Shown: in pieces, positions 1 through 16,981 of the stretch
How the letters are laid out: each line of letters starts with the position of its first letter
How positions within the stretch are numbered: the stretch's first letter is position 1
Source of the DNA: Typha latifolia
Taxonomy: Eukaryota > Streptophyta > Magnoliopsida > Poales > Typhaceae
Assembly (NCBI GenBank): GCA_019914945.1
Contig: CM034099.1
Location: 3,286,001 to 3,350,000, forward strand
DNA length: 64,000 bases
Reading direction: 5' to 3'
The notes under the pieces: generated by a model
Database searches by the model: none
Told to the model about the DNA's origin: nothing
Seen by the model: only the letters and a program-made list of their open reading frames with translations
Made by a program: the position numbers and the translations under genes

Positions 1-358
1 TGATCTATTAAAAGAACAAAAAGTACAAACAGATGAAAAAGGAACACAACGATTTAAATTAACTATGTATAAGATGAAAATCTAATCACTCATTTGCTTA
101 ATAAAGTAACATAGGGCATTTTTCAGAAAGAAGGTTATAGAAAAATTGAGGATGAAATAGCCAATCTTGAGTGGCCACTCATCAGCTCATGCTGGCTCGG
201 CTCTTCAACATTCTTAAAAGAATTGTCACAAAACTAGATAATAGAACTAGGTTGTGTCTCTCTTTCAGAAGAGCAATAAAGTAAATTAAAGTCTCTCTTT
301 CATGAGAACACCATAAAAGTCATCAAATCATTAATACCATTAACTCAAAAATATGTCA

Positions 359-4373
<4,015 letters not shown>

Positions 4374-5579
4374 AGTCTCAGATCTCGCCGCCGACGCCGC
4401 AACGGTGATCTCTGGTGATCGAGAGGATCCCCCTCCTATCCGCGAAACTTTTGGATCGGCTAATAGGCTTGTAGCTGAAGCTGCTATTGGAGAAGAGTGA
4501 AGAGTGAAGAGAGAGAAAGAATCAATATGCCGTGGGCTTCCGCGGCCCACGGAATCGAGAGCGAGACGGATTCCTTCGCTTACCTTTGGTTTTTTTTTGT
4601 TTCTCTTATCTGCCCTTCAGATATTGGTCTTTGAACATTTTCATTTCTACCCTACTTTTTTCTATTATTTCTGGTTTGAACCAACTATTTGTTTTGGTCC
4701 ATCCACCCTTTGCTTTTTTTCAATTACTATGTGAAAAAGCACCCTGGATTAGTTTCTGTGATGAAAACTAACAAAGGGGTTTTTAGATAAATTATGCACA
4801 AAATTGAGAGATTGATTTGCATAGATCTTAATCAGACTATTGTTTTATGGATTGCTTAACTACAATCTCAAAATTATCAATTGTGATATAGTAAATTATT
4901 AATAGAATAAATTCAGCCTGAAGCCTGGTTTTGGGCTGCTTGGTAGTCTGCAATCCATTCCTTTCTAATTAGAGAAGTTGGAGAAGTCCATTCATAAAAT
5001 CAAGCTGACTATAACTGAAATAGGGATGAGTGACCAACAGAAATAACTGACGCATGGCATGAACTGAGAGAGCTAAGAAATCATGGTGGCCAAGAGAATT
5101 GTCAACAGATTGGCAACTGCTTGGTCCTTTTGATTGGAACATCATCTCTGTTTCGGCAAAAGATTACACCAGGAGTTTACCTAGAAAGAAATACAGAACT
5201 GACAAGGCTTATCATACATCATGTTCCTCAGATTAACCTCAGTTCATCTAAGGACACCCAGAAGGAAAAAAAATTTAACAGTCAATATTAAAGGAATCTC
5301 TTTAGCCACAACAAATACATGACAATACAAAATAGTATGTTTACAAAAGGTAGCAACATCTTGAATATGATGTGCAAGAAAAGAAAAAAAAAGGAAAAAG
5401 AATCAACAAGATGTACAAAGTAAATCGGCCTTCATCTCTTCAATTGTTGAGCATTTGAATTCACAAACTCAAGGTAGAAGATATCCATATTGACCATACT
5501 CTGCACTTGAAACAACTGAGTTGACCTGATCATCTCATAGACATGCTAGCTTGCAAGATTCAAGATGTGTCTCCCCAAG
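4374..5579. other. CK2 alpha promoter/5'UTR and TAF4 3' flank
   Basis: The region lies between the CK2 alpha start codon and the TAF4 stop codon; both genes are on the minus strand. 4374-4560 is GC-richer and probably the CK2 alpha 5'UTR, with pyrimidine-rich sequence on the plus strand at 4580-4700 where the promoter should be. From about 4750 to 5579 the sequence is AT-rich and should include the TAF4 3'UTR. I see no further gene. Confidence 0.55.
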
Positions 5580-8500
5580 CTACTCTGCAGCAGAATCCCC
5601 AGGTAATCTCTCATATAAGCGGTAGATAAGAGGTGATTTTGCCATCTGAGGCTCCCTTTCAAGGACTGCAATCACATCCTTGACCGAAATGCTGCGTGCG
5701 ACTTTTAAATGAGGCATTGCCATGGTGCTCCTCCCAGACCTTCTCATGCCCCCTAGCACATGGAAGTTGAAAATAATACTTGTCAGTAAATTACCACCTA
5801 TAAACTTGTAATAAATAGCAAGGTGCATAACTTGGGACAACGATGTGCTGTCCTTCTTGATTTCATGAAATGTAAAACAAAGGTAAGCAGCCCAGCAGCA
5901 TCAAAATGGATCACATGGTAATCTATGTTGAATAATGCCTTTTATTTTCTGAATAAAGGATTTCAAAATCCCCGCTGTAATATATTCTTTCTGTACCTGT
6001 GGCAGCATCCCATCAAACATAAGTAGAAGATGGTGGCGCCGATGTGGCACAGAGGCAGGCACATATGCTGCCACATATGAGCTAATGCTAAGTATCTTTA
6101 AAAATATTTGAAATTTGGACAAACAAAAGAATCTCGTATCAAATGAGACGGATGCAAATTCTTCAGGAGTGAGGAAAAGTGTCATTTGGAGATATTCAAG
6201 TATGTAGCATGGAGTTAGCATGGAATTGCAACTTAACAACGATCATTTAGTTTCAAGTTACTGGAAGAACCAAAAATGAATTGCAAAGATGTAAACATAT
6301 TGTAGTTAAAGTAGCTAAACGTCATATATGTCTTGCTCAGCCTACTAGTAAAGTTGTCCATATGCAGATTGTTTATGGTTATTGCTGTACAGCCTGACTG
6401 TAGCACATTGGCATCAGACAAAGCAAAGTAGAGTTAGGATATATTGTATTGTTTTCTATCCTTGTGATCATCAAAGATGAACCATCATCCTGGATCACCC
6501 AAGCAAAGATGCAGAACAAACCACATATAGATTAACAGACAAACAGAAAATATAAGAGCTACTGAGATCACACTCCACTGGTGACAGCAGCAGTGCAATA
6601 AACCTCATATGAGAAAAAGAAAAGGACAAAAGAAAGTTAAAGGACAAGACTTATTGTGCCTACCAAATCCATGAGCTGCAGGGTGGCCTTTCTTTTCAGC
6701 TTCATGGTGTTCCCTTGAACTCCTTCCAAAGCTTGGTAAAGGCTTGCGACTTGTTGCTTTACCTGGTTGGGAACTAGAAGCCCCATCAAGTCCTTCACGT
6801 TTCTGTCTAGCCTGTTCAGCCATGAGTTGCCACTTTGACAGCATGTCATCTCCTCCAACAGCAGCTCGAGCAGCAACATTTGCAGCAGTCGTCCTCATTT
6901 TATCGTCTTCCTCCTTATTTACCTGTATTTGTAAAAATCATCATCAAGAGTATATAAATGTAAGAGTGCTCAAAACATGGTTACCTTGACATTCTTGGAG
7001 CGACCTTCATCCTTGTCTTTATCTGAATCTCCTCCTCCATTACCCTCTGCCTGCAGGTACAAATAGCAAAGCTGATTAATCATGTAGATCATACACAATT
7101 ACACATCTTGCACTTGCATAACAAGAATGTCAAATGATGAACCCTATGACGAAACTGACTCCTATATAGCCTAAAAGAGGACATAGTATGGTTCACCAAC
7201 TGCTCAATGCTATCCAGAATTGATTTCCATAATTTTCAAGTAGGATATCATTTTCCTGTGTTTAATCTGATTCCGAATGAGAGTGAAAATTGTGTGGGAC
7301 ATCAATACGTTCACTTCAGACATGCTAATGGGAAAGTTTGGACAAGTACACTGTGGTTAAGCTAGCATATCTGTTGCTAGAATATCAACTACTAATTCCA
7401 CAAAAATGTAGACTCGATAAATTTCGTTGACCACAAAATTATGAGTTCACCATCCTGGTATACAAGTCCACTGATGGCCTTAATTTTGCACAGAGATTTA
7501 CTAAAACTACTTATTTTACTCAAAGTTACTCCCTAATTTCAATTTTGTGTTGTTAGCTGTCAATTACATTGGACATACCTCCATACTCTCCCATGCTGTC
7601 TAATCAACATGTCTGCATGCATTAACTCAAATAATTTAGTAAAGCTTTCAACCGTGCTGTTATCTAGCTACTTAAATAGTTTAATGTTCTGTAAGATGTA
7701 ATGTTCAGGTAGAAGCATTCTAATACTGTCTGAAAGTTAGTGACAAGATTAAGAAACTGGCTCAGAAATTCAACATATAAAATTATTGAATAAAGTGAAG
7801 GTCGATTCGGTAGAAGAACCAGAGAGATTGAATTATACATATAAAAATTGTCAAAATTTCACCATAGAACAGCTAGAAAACTACTCACTTCATTTTGTTT
7901 CCGAAGCTTTCCAGCTTCCTCAGCCTGCTTTTTATCCCACTCTTCCTTTGCTTTTCCATTTATCATCAAAATCTGACGCCGAACATCTGACGTGACAACA
8001 AATCGATGCCCTGATTTCTCAATATCAACCCTCTGCAAGCCCAAAAAAGAACACAGTTAGAAGATTTCAGGCGATATTGAAAACAAGCCAAATTAATCAT
8101 GACAAGACATTCACCTGTTTTGACAGTCTTATTAGATGACTGATCAGTCCATGTAAACGCTCCTCTACACACTGAGGAATCGACTTGAGTTAGATCAGCA
8201 AACTGGTAATAAAAACAACTTTAATATGGAATCTCCTTAATAGTATCTCACCATTGAGAGGCAACGCTCCACGTCACTGCTTATACCTTTTAGATGACAT
8301 TTCGACACTGCCATAAGCACCAGTTAGAGTTTAAAAACAATGCTCTATTTTAAAATCAGCTTAATAAAGATTTATATTATAAAGGAAAATGAGGATGACT
8401 GAGGTTAAAAGGTCAGTAACTGATTTCTGCTAGTTTTTTCTGAAGGGGACCCTTCTGCAGAATCAACCTTTCTTCTTCTTCTTGTACAACCCGTCGAGTT

Positions 8501-11500
8501 GCTTCTGAAGCTCGGCTCTCTTCCTTGGGGGCAGATAATAGTTGTTCTTCTTCTTCCTATCATGTCGAGGTACCAGGTAAGCGACAAATTAACAGAACAT
8601 ATGTATAAACAAACACAAGAGTTCAAAAAATGAAATATAGTACCCTCAGATTAACGCCACTAACAGCCGTAACATCATTTAGTTGTTCAATGCTTTGGTC
8701 AGGAAAAGCTCCAGATGTCTTCTGTTTTTTGTTACTGGTAACCAAATTGCAGAAGTAAACAACAGATCAAAAGCAAGATTAAATATTGTGTGTACACGAA
8801 TCAAACTGCCATAGGCTGAGGGCATGAGGCTAAAACCTTGACGCTGGTGGTGAAGTGCCTAGTGCTTCAAATGGTTTCTTCTGGCCAACAGATGGTTTCT
8901 TTTGGGGAGTTTTCATAGTAGAGCTAGCAAGAGGTGTTGGCATGGTAGATGAAATTTGAGTGTGTATCTGATTTAACATTGGAAACAGAGTATCAGTTAT
9001 AAACTTATATGTAGCCAATGGAAGTCAATGGTTACTGACTAACAAAATGAGTGTGCTTCTAGGCTCCTAGCACATATTGCGATGCTGCATTGAGAGAAGA
9101 TCAGCACTTTTTGAAACAAGATTTACTTTGTTTTATGCATTGCAACTATGCAACTATTAAACTATTAATATGAGACACTCTATAAAGAACAGATATTTAA
9201 GTTTCCATAATTTATCACAACAGAAGAAAATTATATGCAGAGGGTTCATTGACAAGTCAAACAGAAGAAAATTATATGCAGAGGGTTCATTGACAAGTCA
9301 AAAAGAACTTATAGAAAATTACCACTAAGATTTTTCGTCACATAAATAGATAGTTATATATACTTACACGTCAGGATTACAGTAAGCAGGGATGCAAAAA
9401 TGTCCAAATAGTTTTGATAAACTGGAATTAGTATCATTTCATGTATTCATGAAGAAAGTAGGAATATCTAAAAGAATGATATATATATATATATATGTAT
9501 GTATATATCTATACAAAGTCTTAATCATGGAAACGCCAAGATAGAAAAGGATAGAAAACAAGTTAACAGAAAAAATGATATCTTCTGCCGACTGACAAAA
9601 CATATAAATCCCTCCAATCAAAAAGGAAATTTATTATTAGATGGAAATGAATCACGAATTTTTGTTTATTTCTATTCTATTATCAACTAGCATACACATC
9701 AACAACTAAATGTTCATTTGGCTTTGTACAAGTCTGTTATTTATTTAGCCCAGCTCTTCTTCCAAGTTTCCCTAATTGGACGTTCATCCCATTTCATATG
9801 ATGAGAGTGCCTGGACTATAAGGAATAGGTTTGCTATACACTACTCATGGTGCTAACCATGGAAAAAACTGTCTTACAAATGGTTCTAGTTGAGGATACT
9901 TGTTCAATGGCCTTACAAACTGCATTTGTTCCCATAACAATAAATATTGGTTAAAATTTTGGCTTTTGGTCCGATAACAATAAATCTTGGTTAATTTTTT
10001 TTCATGCTCTTTAACTTTGTACAGCTGACTACATGATTCCAAGTAGATAACAAGAAAAGGAAGTAGGAATTAGAGTTAATAGTGTATAGCAATAAATGCA
10101 AGAATGTTGACATCCATAATATTGTTCCTTCTTCTTTCTATTTTTCTCTCATATAGCTAATGATTTTAACTCATAGAGACACGATACTTTACTCTTGTAA
10201 TTTAATGGATGAATCACATCCTACTGTTGAGATTGAAAGTGCTAACCTGCATGCTTGATTCACCTTGGGTTGCTAGAGGACTAGAATTATGACTTGCCAC
10301 AGTCATGCTTGCAGAAGTAGAACTCATTCTAGATGACTGTTTTTCCAAAATTTCATCCTTCATAGGACCAGGAGTGGAATTCATTTGTTTTAGGTGCAAT
10401 GAACCAAATGAAGAGCCCTCTCGACCCATGAAATGAGATTTATGCGAAGCTTCAGCAGGCTGATCAACAACTTCTGGTTTTACGTGAGCTGTTAGTGGGA
10501 AAGCACTAGTTTTCTGCTCCTTGGACCCCGGTAACTGCCATGCAACTGGATTCTGTTGTAGTGCTGATTGGTTAGGCAAAGAGCCCCCATGTAGTCTTTT
10601 GGTATCATTCGAGGCATTTTGCATTTCATACTTCCGCACATTCATTGCATTTAATGGCTGAACTGCCCCAACTGGTGTCGAAACAACTCCTTGGGTATCT
10701 GGAATTTGCCTTGTATGTGAATCTTGACCATGTGGTTTAAGAGCAGTTGTTGAAGGACCTACTGTCTTAGGATACATATGGGCATGAAAGTTACCGGTTC
10801 CATACATTGAGAGAGATGGTTGTGGAAGTTGTGGGTGCTGTTGCTGTTTGTTGACTGCTTGAGTTGAGATCATCGAGATTTCTCTCTCCGGATTGACTAC
10901 ATTACTGCTGACTGGATAATTTTGGGCAGCATGCAAACCTTTACCATCTGACATACTCTCAAGTTCCTGAGGCTTCTGGCTAGTGTTTCCATAAAATTAA
11001 CAAAAGTTTTGTCAGTGTGCATCTGAATTCTGAAATGTTGAAGCAGGCTCAGAGCTCACTCGAAGATTACCTGAGGCCTTTCTGAATCTGAGTTGATGAC
11101 TCAGGTTGTGGAAACATCTGTGGTTCAGTAAATTGCCTAGACCCACTGGATGAAAGCTGCTGAGAGGAGGCTTGTGTTGGATATTGATTTGGAATTGCCT
11201 GTGCATTCCGTGCAGCCTGAGCTTGAAGCTGCCAACAAAGTTCAAAAATAGGCAAGTTACAAAGAGGATTTGCATGTGATAATTAACAAGCATGCCTGTT
11301 GCATCTATCGCAGGCAAAAGCATTGTCTTGTGTACCAACCAAGGGCCATAGTTGAAAGAAACAGAAAATAAATTACCATATTTCCCAACTTACAAATCAC
11401 AATGATCAATAAAATGTGCAACCACTTGCCTGCATTTGGACTTTATGAGCTGCCTGTCTAAGCATCTGGTCCCCAACAATATTCCTTATGACCCTTAAAA

Positions 11501-14259
11501 AGTCCTCTTTGCTGACTTCATTACTCTGAAAAAAGTAATTACAATTCAATTTTTATAGTCAAAAGCAGTCGAACACTTTCACTTCAAACATATGGACATC
11601 ATTATTATGATTATCTCAAAAGTCAATAATAGGTGAAAAGAGTATTAGTACTAATGAAATTCACTAAAACTATTTAGATATTCATAAACTGCTTCTTAAG
11701 TTTCATAGTTTGTTCTGCCTAAATGGAGGCGGTACAATTTTCTTCTTTTTTGTTCCTTCTTTCTTTTTTTCTTTTGCATTGACAAAAATCTCAAAATGAT
11801 GTATTTAGTCAACATATTCCTAATTTCTGCAAATGATAGCCACATATGCCAAGTTAGTTTCCAGTCCAAAACTTCAATAAAGATTAATTATGCCTCCACC
11901 AAGAACTTGAGCATAAAAATCAAGAATACACAGGTTGAAACTCCCACCCTTAGTTTAGTAAATATAGCCTGAAGCTGCATTGATCTATCTTTGTCAAGAT
12001 GAGGGCGCAAGATTGGAATTAGCATGTGGAATGGTATTGTTGGTGCAGCTTTCATCCGCTTTACAGCATTGCTTGCTTGGTTAACAGCAGCTGCTTCTTG
12101 ACCACTCAACTGCTGCATATGCTGCTGCTGACCTTCAGAAGAGGGACTAATTTCCTGTTTTGAGCCAAGAGGGCTTTGCTCAGAAATGGTAGACTTTTCT
12201 TTGTCTACAAATTCAGAATTTCTTTCTGTCTGTTGCTGCTGATGAGACTGAGACTGCTCTTGTTGTAACTGCAGCTGATCATACTCTGATTGGTTGTTAC
12301 CTTGTTGAAATTGATCTGATTGGCTATTGCCTTGCTGTATTAGCTGTGCTTGGGATAAGCGCTGCTCCATGGAAAGCATATCTTGCTGTTCTTTTTGTTG
12401 GCTTTGTTGGTTATTATTTCCTTCCTTGCTAGAAGCTTGCCATTGTCCTAGTGCTTGTTTTGAGGCAGAACTGCTACCTTGTGATAAAACACCTGCTGAA
12501 ACCATGTGAAGATCCATGATAACAAGAAAAAGTGCTAAGAGTTGTGTGACAACACACTTGATGACATCTTGAAGCAAAACATGCAGTCTTTTCACTTACT
12601 ACAATAATAGATACAACTTCAAGAAAAATTTACTGTTACATTTGTTTTCACTAGTTATTTACATGTCAAACAAAAGATTCTTTGCTTTTCAGTGCTTTTA
12701 TCTACAGACATTTATGAATAGAAACAAATCCAACATTGGGCATAAGTTCAAGGCTAAAGGTGCATAATAAATTTGCATAAGCAGCCTTTAAATCAGAAGG
12801 GTGCCATGATATTGAGATTCTAAGTCTAACTAAAAGGGACTTTAAAGATGTCTCATTTTATGGCACTGAAATGCCAAGGAAGGTCACTCATGACTTGTAC
12901 ATTGTTGTTCTTCAGTTCATGGCAACAATCCTGAATTTCTGATATGTCCAGTTTATACCTTGTTCCACAAATCTTTCACAGATTGATATTACAAGAATGC
13001 TTCAAAGCAAATTCTGTAATTTCTGGTGCAAAGTTCCCTTTGCAGAAAGGCACTTTTCAATAGCTTGTAAGATGTCAGAAGATGCTTTTGAACAAACTCC
13101 ATTTGTTGTTATATCTATCATAGTGAAGACCGCTGGTTTCATATTTAAAAGTGCAATCACTTAATTCAAAAAAAATAAATACCTATTAAGCAAAGATAGC
13201 ATACAACCAAATAAAAAGAATATCCACCTACAGTGTGCTACTACAAATATTTCATGACATCCACTTCCAACTGAAAAGGAGGTAGGAACAAATAAGATAA
13301 CAGCAGATCACTAATTACCACTAGAATCAAGAATTGGCCTCCCAAAAGGAAGGAGTGCAAGATGCTACGGAAGGCTGGGTCTCCCTTGCTTAATAGAAAA
13401 CTTGGAAAAAACTTAAATAATCATGATTTCTCACTTGCATTCTCTTTCCTCAGATAGATTGCAAACAAAATTACTGCTAGAATCACGAGCAAGCAGAACC
13501 TACCCTCAATTTGTACATAAATACTTGGAGAGTTCTACGAAATAGATAGAACTTTTAGTGAGCTAGTAGTTGAATAAGTGTGTGAAACTACCATATAATT
13601 CTGTAGCTCAACAAGAGGAAGCCTAAAGTAAATCACAGACAACACTTCCCAGTGTTCTCAGCACTTCATGATTTTACCCTTAAGCTCATGGAGCAATCTT
13701 GCTACATATAAATCTGGCAAAACAACTTTCTGCAATAATCACCATACAAATAAGTAGCATTGAATCATCTCAAAACAACTCTCAAGTAATATAATTTAGT
13801 ATTTCTCCTTATTTTAAAGAAAAGACGACAACTTTCTTCGCCCTGATGAAAATTCTACCAATTTCTCATGAAATCCAGAAACCACAAGATCTCCGAACCG
13901 TTCGTGTCAAAATAATTCAAAGTTTTCTGAAACGAGAATAAACCAACAAATCATCAGGTAATACAAGTTTATCAGAGTCCCAATCAGAAATTCTTGATGG
14001 CTACTTACCATCGGCATCAAACGGCTGGGAGATGGAGGCAGCATCCCCTCCGATGTCCCGATTCAGCGCGGCAGTGAATGCCTCCACATCCGCGCCAGAA
14101 TGCAAGCTCTCGTCCTACACCCAAAGAATCACAAACACTTAGGGCAAACCATCACTGACCAAATCCGAATCCGATCGCATTGGGAAAACGAAAAGAACGC
14201 AATAGAAGTTATAGGGGGACCTCATCGTCTTCAAGAAGCTTCATGATGGATGGATCCAT
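5580..14259 (-). CDS. TAF4: TFIID subunit TAF4 (15 exons, complete)
   Basis: TAF4 is a core subunit of the general transcription factor TFIID and pairs with TAF12 through a histone fold. Exons on the minus strand are 14221-14259, 14009-14114, 11948-12495, 11430-11525, 11071-11228, 10247-10979, 8837-8967, 8644-8734, 8421-8556, 8252-8307, 8115-8171, 7889-8032, 6985-7050, 6664-6922 and 5580-5752. They sum to 2793 bases, about 930 residues, in an unbroken frame. The N-terminus [13 protein letters not shown] and the C-terminus, which includes [15 protein letters not shown], are typical of plant TAF4. A Gln-rich stretch (about residues 75-160) is followed by an RST domain (about 195-263, [16 protein letters not shown]). 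The C-terminal TAF4 domain starts near [10 protein letters not shown] (624-633) and is followed by an acidic/basic charged helix rich in EEEE. The length fits plant TAF4 or TAF4b. The fourth exon ends in a GC donor. Confidence 0.94.
5753..6663 (-). other. Last TAF4 intron, 0.9 kb
   Basis: The intron lies between the exon ending HPAAHGFG and the last coding exon. Open stretches in it have no family resemblance and lack splice signals that would keep the TAF4 frame. No feature seen. Confidence 0.65.
7051..7888 (-). other. TAF4 intron, 0.84 kb
   Basis: AT-rich intron between exons 12 and 13 with a GT donor next to 7889 and an AG acceptor next to 7050. Nothing else recognised. Confidence 0.65.
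9220..9301. repeat. Exact 41-bp tandem duplication
   Basis: 9220-9260 and 9261-9301 are identical, each beginning ACAGAAGAAAATTATATGCA and ending GACAAGTCAA. The perfect identity suggests a recent event, or an assembly artefact. It lies within a TAF4 intron. Confidence 0.95.
9479..9508. repeat. TA/TG microsatellite
   Basis: A run of alternating AT with a few GTAT interruptions lies within a TAF4 intron. Confidence 0.9.
11424..11429 (-). other. Non-canonical GC splice donor in TAF4
   Basis: The exon 11430-11525 encodes the second half of the RST domain and ends ATGCAG. On the minus strand the next six intron bases are GCAAGT. The following exon (11071-11228) starts after TTGGCAG and continues in frame, so no GT donor nearby gives the same join. 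This is a GC-AG intron with an otherwise ideal donor. Confidence 0.8.
12496..14008 (-). other. TAF4 second intron, 1.5 kb
   Basis: A long 5'-proximal intron between the exon ending PFDAD and the Gln-rich exon. AT-rich, with no other recognisable element. Confidence 0.65.
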
Positions 14260-14988
14260 GGCGTCCGGAAGGTATTCGACGGTGAAACCCTCTCCGTTTT
14301 TCTTGAAAGAGAGAGAGGGAGGGAGGTGGACGCTGATAAATATAGATGGCGCTGCGCACGTGCGGGAAATGCGTCACGTGAGAGGACGTACTGGACGCCG
14401 ACCTGAATCCGTCTCGTATCGAGTTCGAACCCAAAGTTTGGGTGCAGTTGGGTCATTAACTATAGCTCGGTATCTACTTTCGCTTCCTAAATAAAATAAA
14501 ATAAATAAATAATATTTATCTATTTGTCACCGAAAATTTTCAAAATACTGCATTCTTTAAAATATCATAATTACCACCAAAATAGCTCATGTTCCATTAG
14601 TTAAACCTAACTAATCATAGTTAAAACATAATTTTAGATTAAAAAACTCTTTTTCTTTACTTGTATAAATTGTTAAAAATAATTTAAAAGCTATCCAATA
14701 TTATACACAAGTACAATAGTATAATAAAATATACCTTAATTTATATGAGATAAAATTTTATTTATAAATATTTTAAAATATATATTTATCATTCACACAA
14801 TTTATTTATTTTTGTTATCTTAACGCAGAATATCGAGGCATTTAAACACCTACTTAGATCGCGGTCTTTGTCGAAATATTCGAACACCTATCCAACAACA
14901 TTCGAACGCCCCAATTTGAGAGCAGCCATTGTCCAATGGTGTTTGAAAGTCATCTAGTAGTATTAGTGAACTCGAGAGTGTAAATTTA

Positions 14989-15348
14989 GGTGGTGTTTGA
15001 TTCATACATAAGTGATACTTATTTATAAATTATGAATCCCTTAAATATATTGTACAACCAAATGTTTATTTACGTATATTTTGGTTAAACATTATATTAG
15101 GTAAGTCATCTGACAAGTTATGAATAAAATTTTATCACGAGTAAATAAGATTTTTAGTACAATTAATATAATTATCATAGTTAGTAATCAAACACAAATT
15201 TTTACATAAACTTATTTCAATATAATAATTATGTTTTGCATTAAAAAATAATAAATTGTGAATAAAGTTATACATGTATCTACTTTATATTTAAAAGACG
15301 TGCATAAAATTAGAATTAAAAATCTTTATGCACAAACTAAACGAGGCC
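14989..15348. mobile_element. Tourist/PIF-Harbinger-type MITE
   Basis: A non-coding AT-rich element of about 360 bp. Its left end GGTGGTGTTTGATTC and its right end, reverse-complemented, GGCCTCGTTTAGTTTG, resemble each other over about 25 bases, mostly through transitions, and both continue into CATAA. It is flanked on both sides by TTA (14986-14988 and 15349-15351), the 3-bp target duplication of PIF/Harbinger elements. It carries no transposase, so it is non-autonomous. Confidence 0.65.
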
Positions 15349-16860
15349 TTAGAGTTTAGAGGATGCGTCTCAAACATTTGAAGCCGAGGTCATCTTGTTT
15401 GTGATTAATTTGAATGATTTTGAGCTTTTAGCTTGCCTCTAAAATTATAGAAGGCAATCATTTTCAAGATTATTGAAGACTATTATTATTTTCTAGTTTC
15501 TTCCTATTCTAACCTCCTTATTTATCCTTTCAATCTCCTCTCTCATTTTCTCAATCCGAGGCCGATGCTGTCAACCCGCCTACCCTTTCCTTATTGATTG
15601 TCGATCCCCCTAGTATAGTAAGGCCAACCATCTTCTCCCTCCTCCCTTAAATCTTAGCCATCTACTAGCTCATCCCTTTTTATGGATCAACTCTCTTCCT
15701 CTTTAGTACCTTATCACTTACTCTCTTCTCTTTCCTTCTATGTATCAAATATAACCTATCGTCATCTTCATTATTCATTTCACTTCCATTCTCCATATCT
15801 AGTCATCTCCTCCGATTCCATCGCCTAATTGCCCACCATTATCTCTACAAATAAACTACCTTAGCTCGATATAAAACATGTGTTTTGAGACCTTTAGACA
15901 AAATACAAGAGTCAGTGATAAAAAATCATATAACAGCGTGCAAATAATAATAAAAACAAAAAGGTAAGGTAAATTTCTTAATAATATAAGTAAATTATAT
16001 TTTTAACCACTTGATTATTATTTCATATCACTTTTACCCCCTAATAGAATAGACAAACGCACCTCTTGAATTATCTAATCATAGATATTATGTTAGAAAA
16101 AAATCTTAAAAATAAATAAAAATGTCATTGCTTTATCTTCCCTTTTTAGATTTTTATATAATTGCCATCCAAAACTTCAAAAATGTTATAATTGGAACTA
16201 CATTCTTTAAAATATCAAAATTATTATACTATTTCAAAAATGCCATTATAATTAAGTTTTAATAGAATATTCCTAATAAATTATTATGATAAATAAAATA
16301 TAAAACATGGTATTTTTGATAAAATTTCTAAAATCGATATAATCAAGTCAATCTATGGTTAAATTAGTTTTGAATTTAAGTGAATTGAGAAATATCAAAC
16401 ACGAAAAAAGAAAAAAGTGAAAAGTTGAACTTTTTCTTAATCTAGAAGCTTTGATTTGGAAACCTTTATTTTGATGACACGTGTTGACTAGTACTAGCTT
16501 ACTCAGCAAGTTAGTCAAAGGAGTTTTTGACTGTTCTAAGTGTGCATACTAAACAACTTACCCAACTAAGTGAGTTATAAATTTATTCATGCACTAATTA
16601 AGTTTTGGTTCACATGAACGCTATATTATACATGTATAATTTACAATAACTTATTATTAATACTTTTTTTCGTACGAGAAATAATATTTATTGAACCATT
16701 TTTATATCTATATTTTAATTTTTCTAATAAATATTAAAAATTGATCAAATAGACTAGAAATCTCACCTAGTTTTATAAATTAAATTTGTAACTCATCTAT
16801 CAGTTACAATATTCGGTGAGCGGGCACCTAAAACAGAAAGAAAAAAAAAGAACTAAGTCA

Positions 16861-16869
16861 AAACCCTAA
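16861..16869 (+). promoter_or_regulatory. Telo-box (AAACCCTAA)
   Basis: An exact AAACCCTAA lies 113 bases upstream of the Mpv17-like start codon. Telo-boxes are common in the proximal promoters and 5' leaders of plant growth-related and housekeeping genes. Function here is inferred from position only. Confidence 0.4.
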
Positions 16870-16981
16870 TCCTAGGTCGGTCCGAGAGCCACCTGCTTCC
16901 CAAGAAATTAGGAACCAAAACGAAAGCATAAAGCGAGAGAACAACTCGGAGGAGGAAAGCAGAGAAGAAGAAATCGAAGCC

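Larger units (their letters stand above)
8968..10246 (-). other. TAF4 intron with simple repeats, 1.28 kb
   Basis: The intron separates the long low-complexity exon 10247-10979 from exon 8837-8967. It holds an exact 41-bp tandem duplication and a TA-rich microsatellite, both listed separately. It also has two short copies of ATAACAATAAAT-TTGGTTAA near 9936 and 9973. Confidence 0.65.
14260..16981. promoter_or_regulatory. Divergent region between TAF4 and the Mpv17-family gene
   Basis: TAF4 (minus) and the Mpv17-like gene (plus) are divergent here, with 2.7 kb between start codons. 14260-14480 is GC-richer and likely the TAF4 5'UTR and core promoter; it contains CACGTG-type ACGTG cores near 14358 and 14375. 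14480-16800 is strongly AT-rich and holds a MITE (14989-15348). 16800-16981 is the likely 5'UTR/core promoter of the plus gene and carries a telo-box AAACCCTAA at 16861-16869. No other gene is evident. Confidence 0.5.

Noticed and set aside
4374..4550. In-frame N-terminal extension of CK2 alpha that looks like a Ser/Ala/Arg-rich transit peptide, as in a plastid CK2 alpha
   Set aside because: The frame is open, but its upstream end is GTG and it has no in-frame ATG; the first ATG is at 4373, giving the usual cytosolic/nuclear N-terminus. Read as 5'UTR.
5901..6421. Open stretches in the last TAF4 intron as coding exons
   Set aside because: The exons on either side join in phase to give the known C-terminus, and these stretches show no conserved text.
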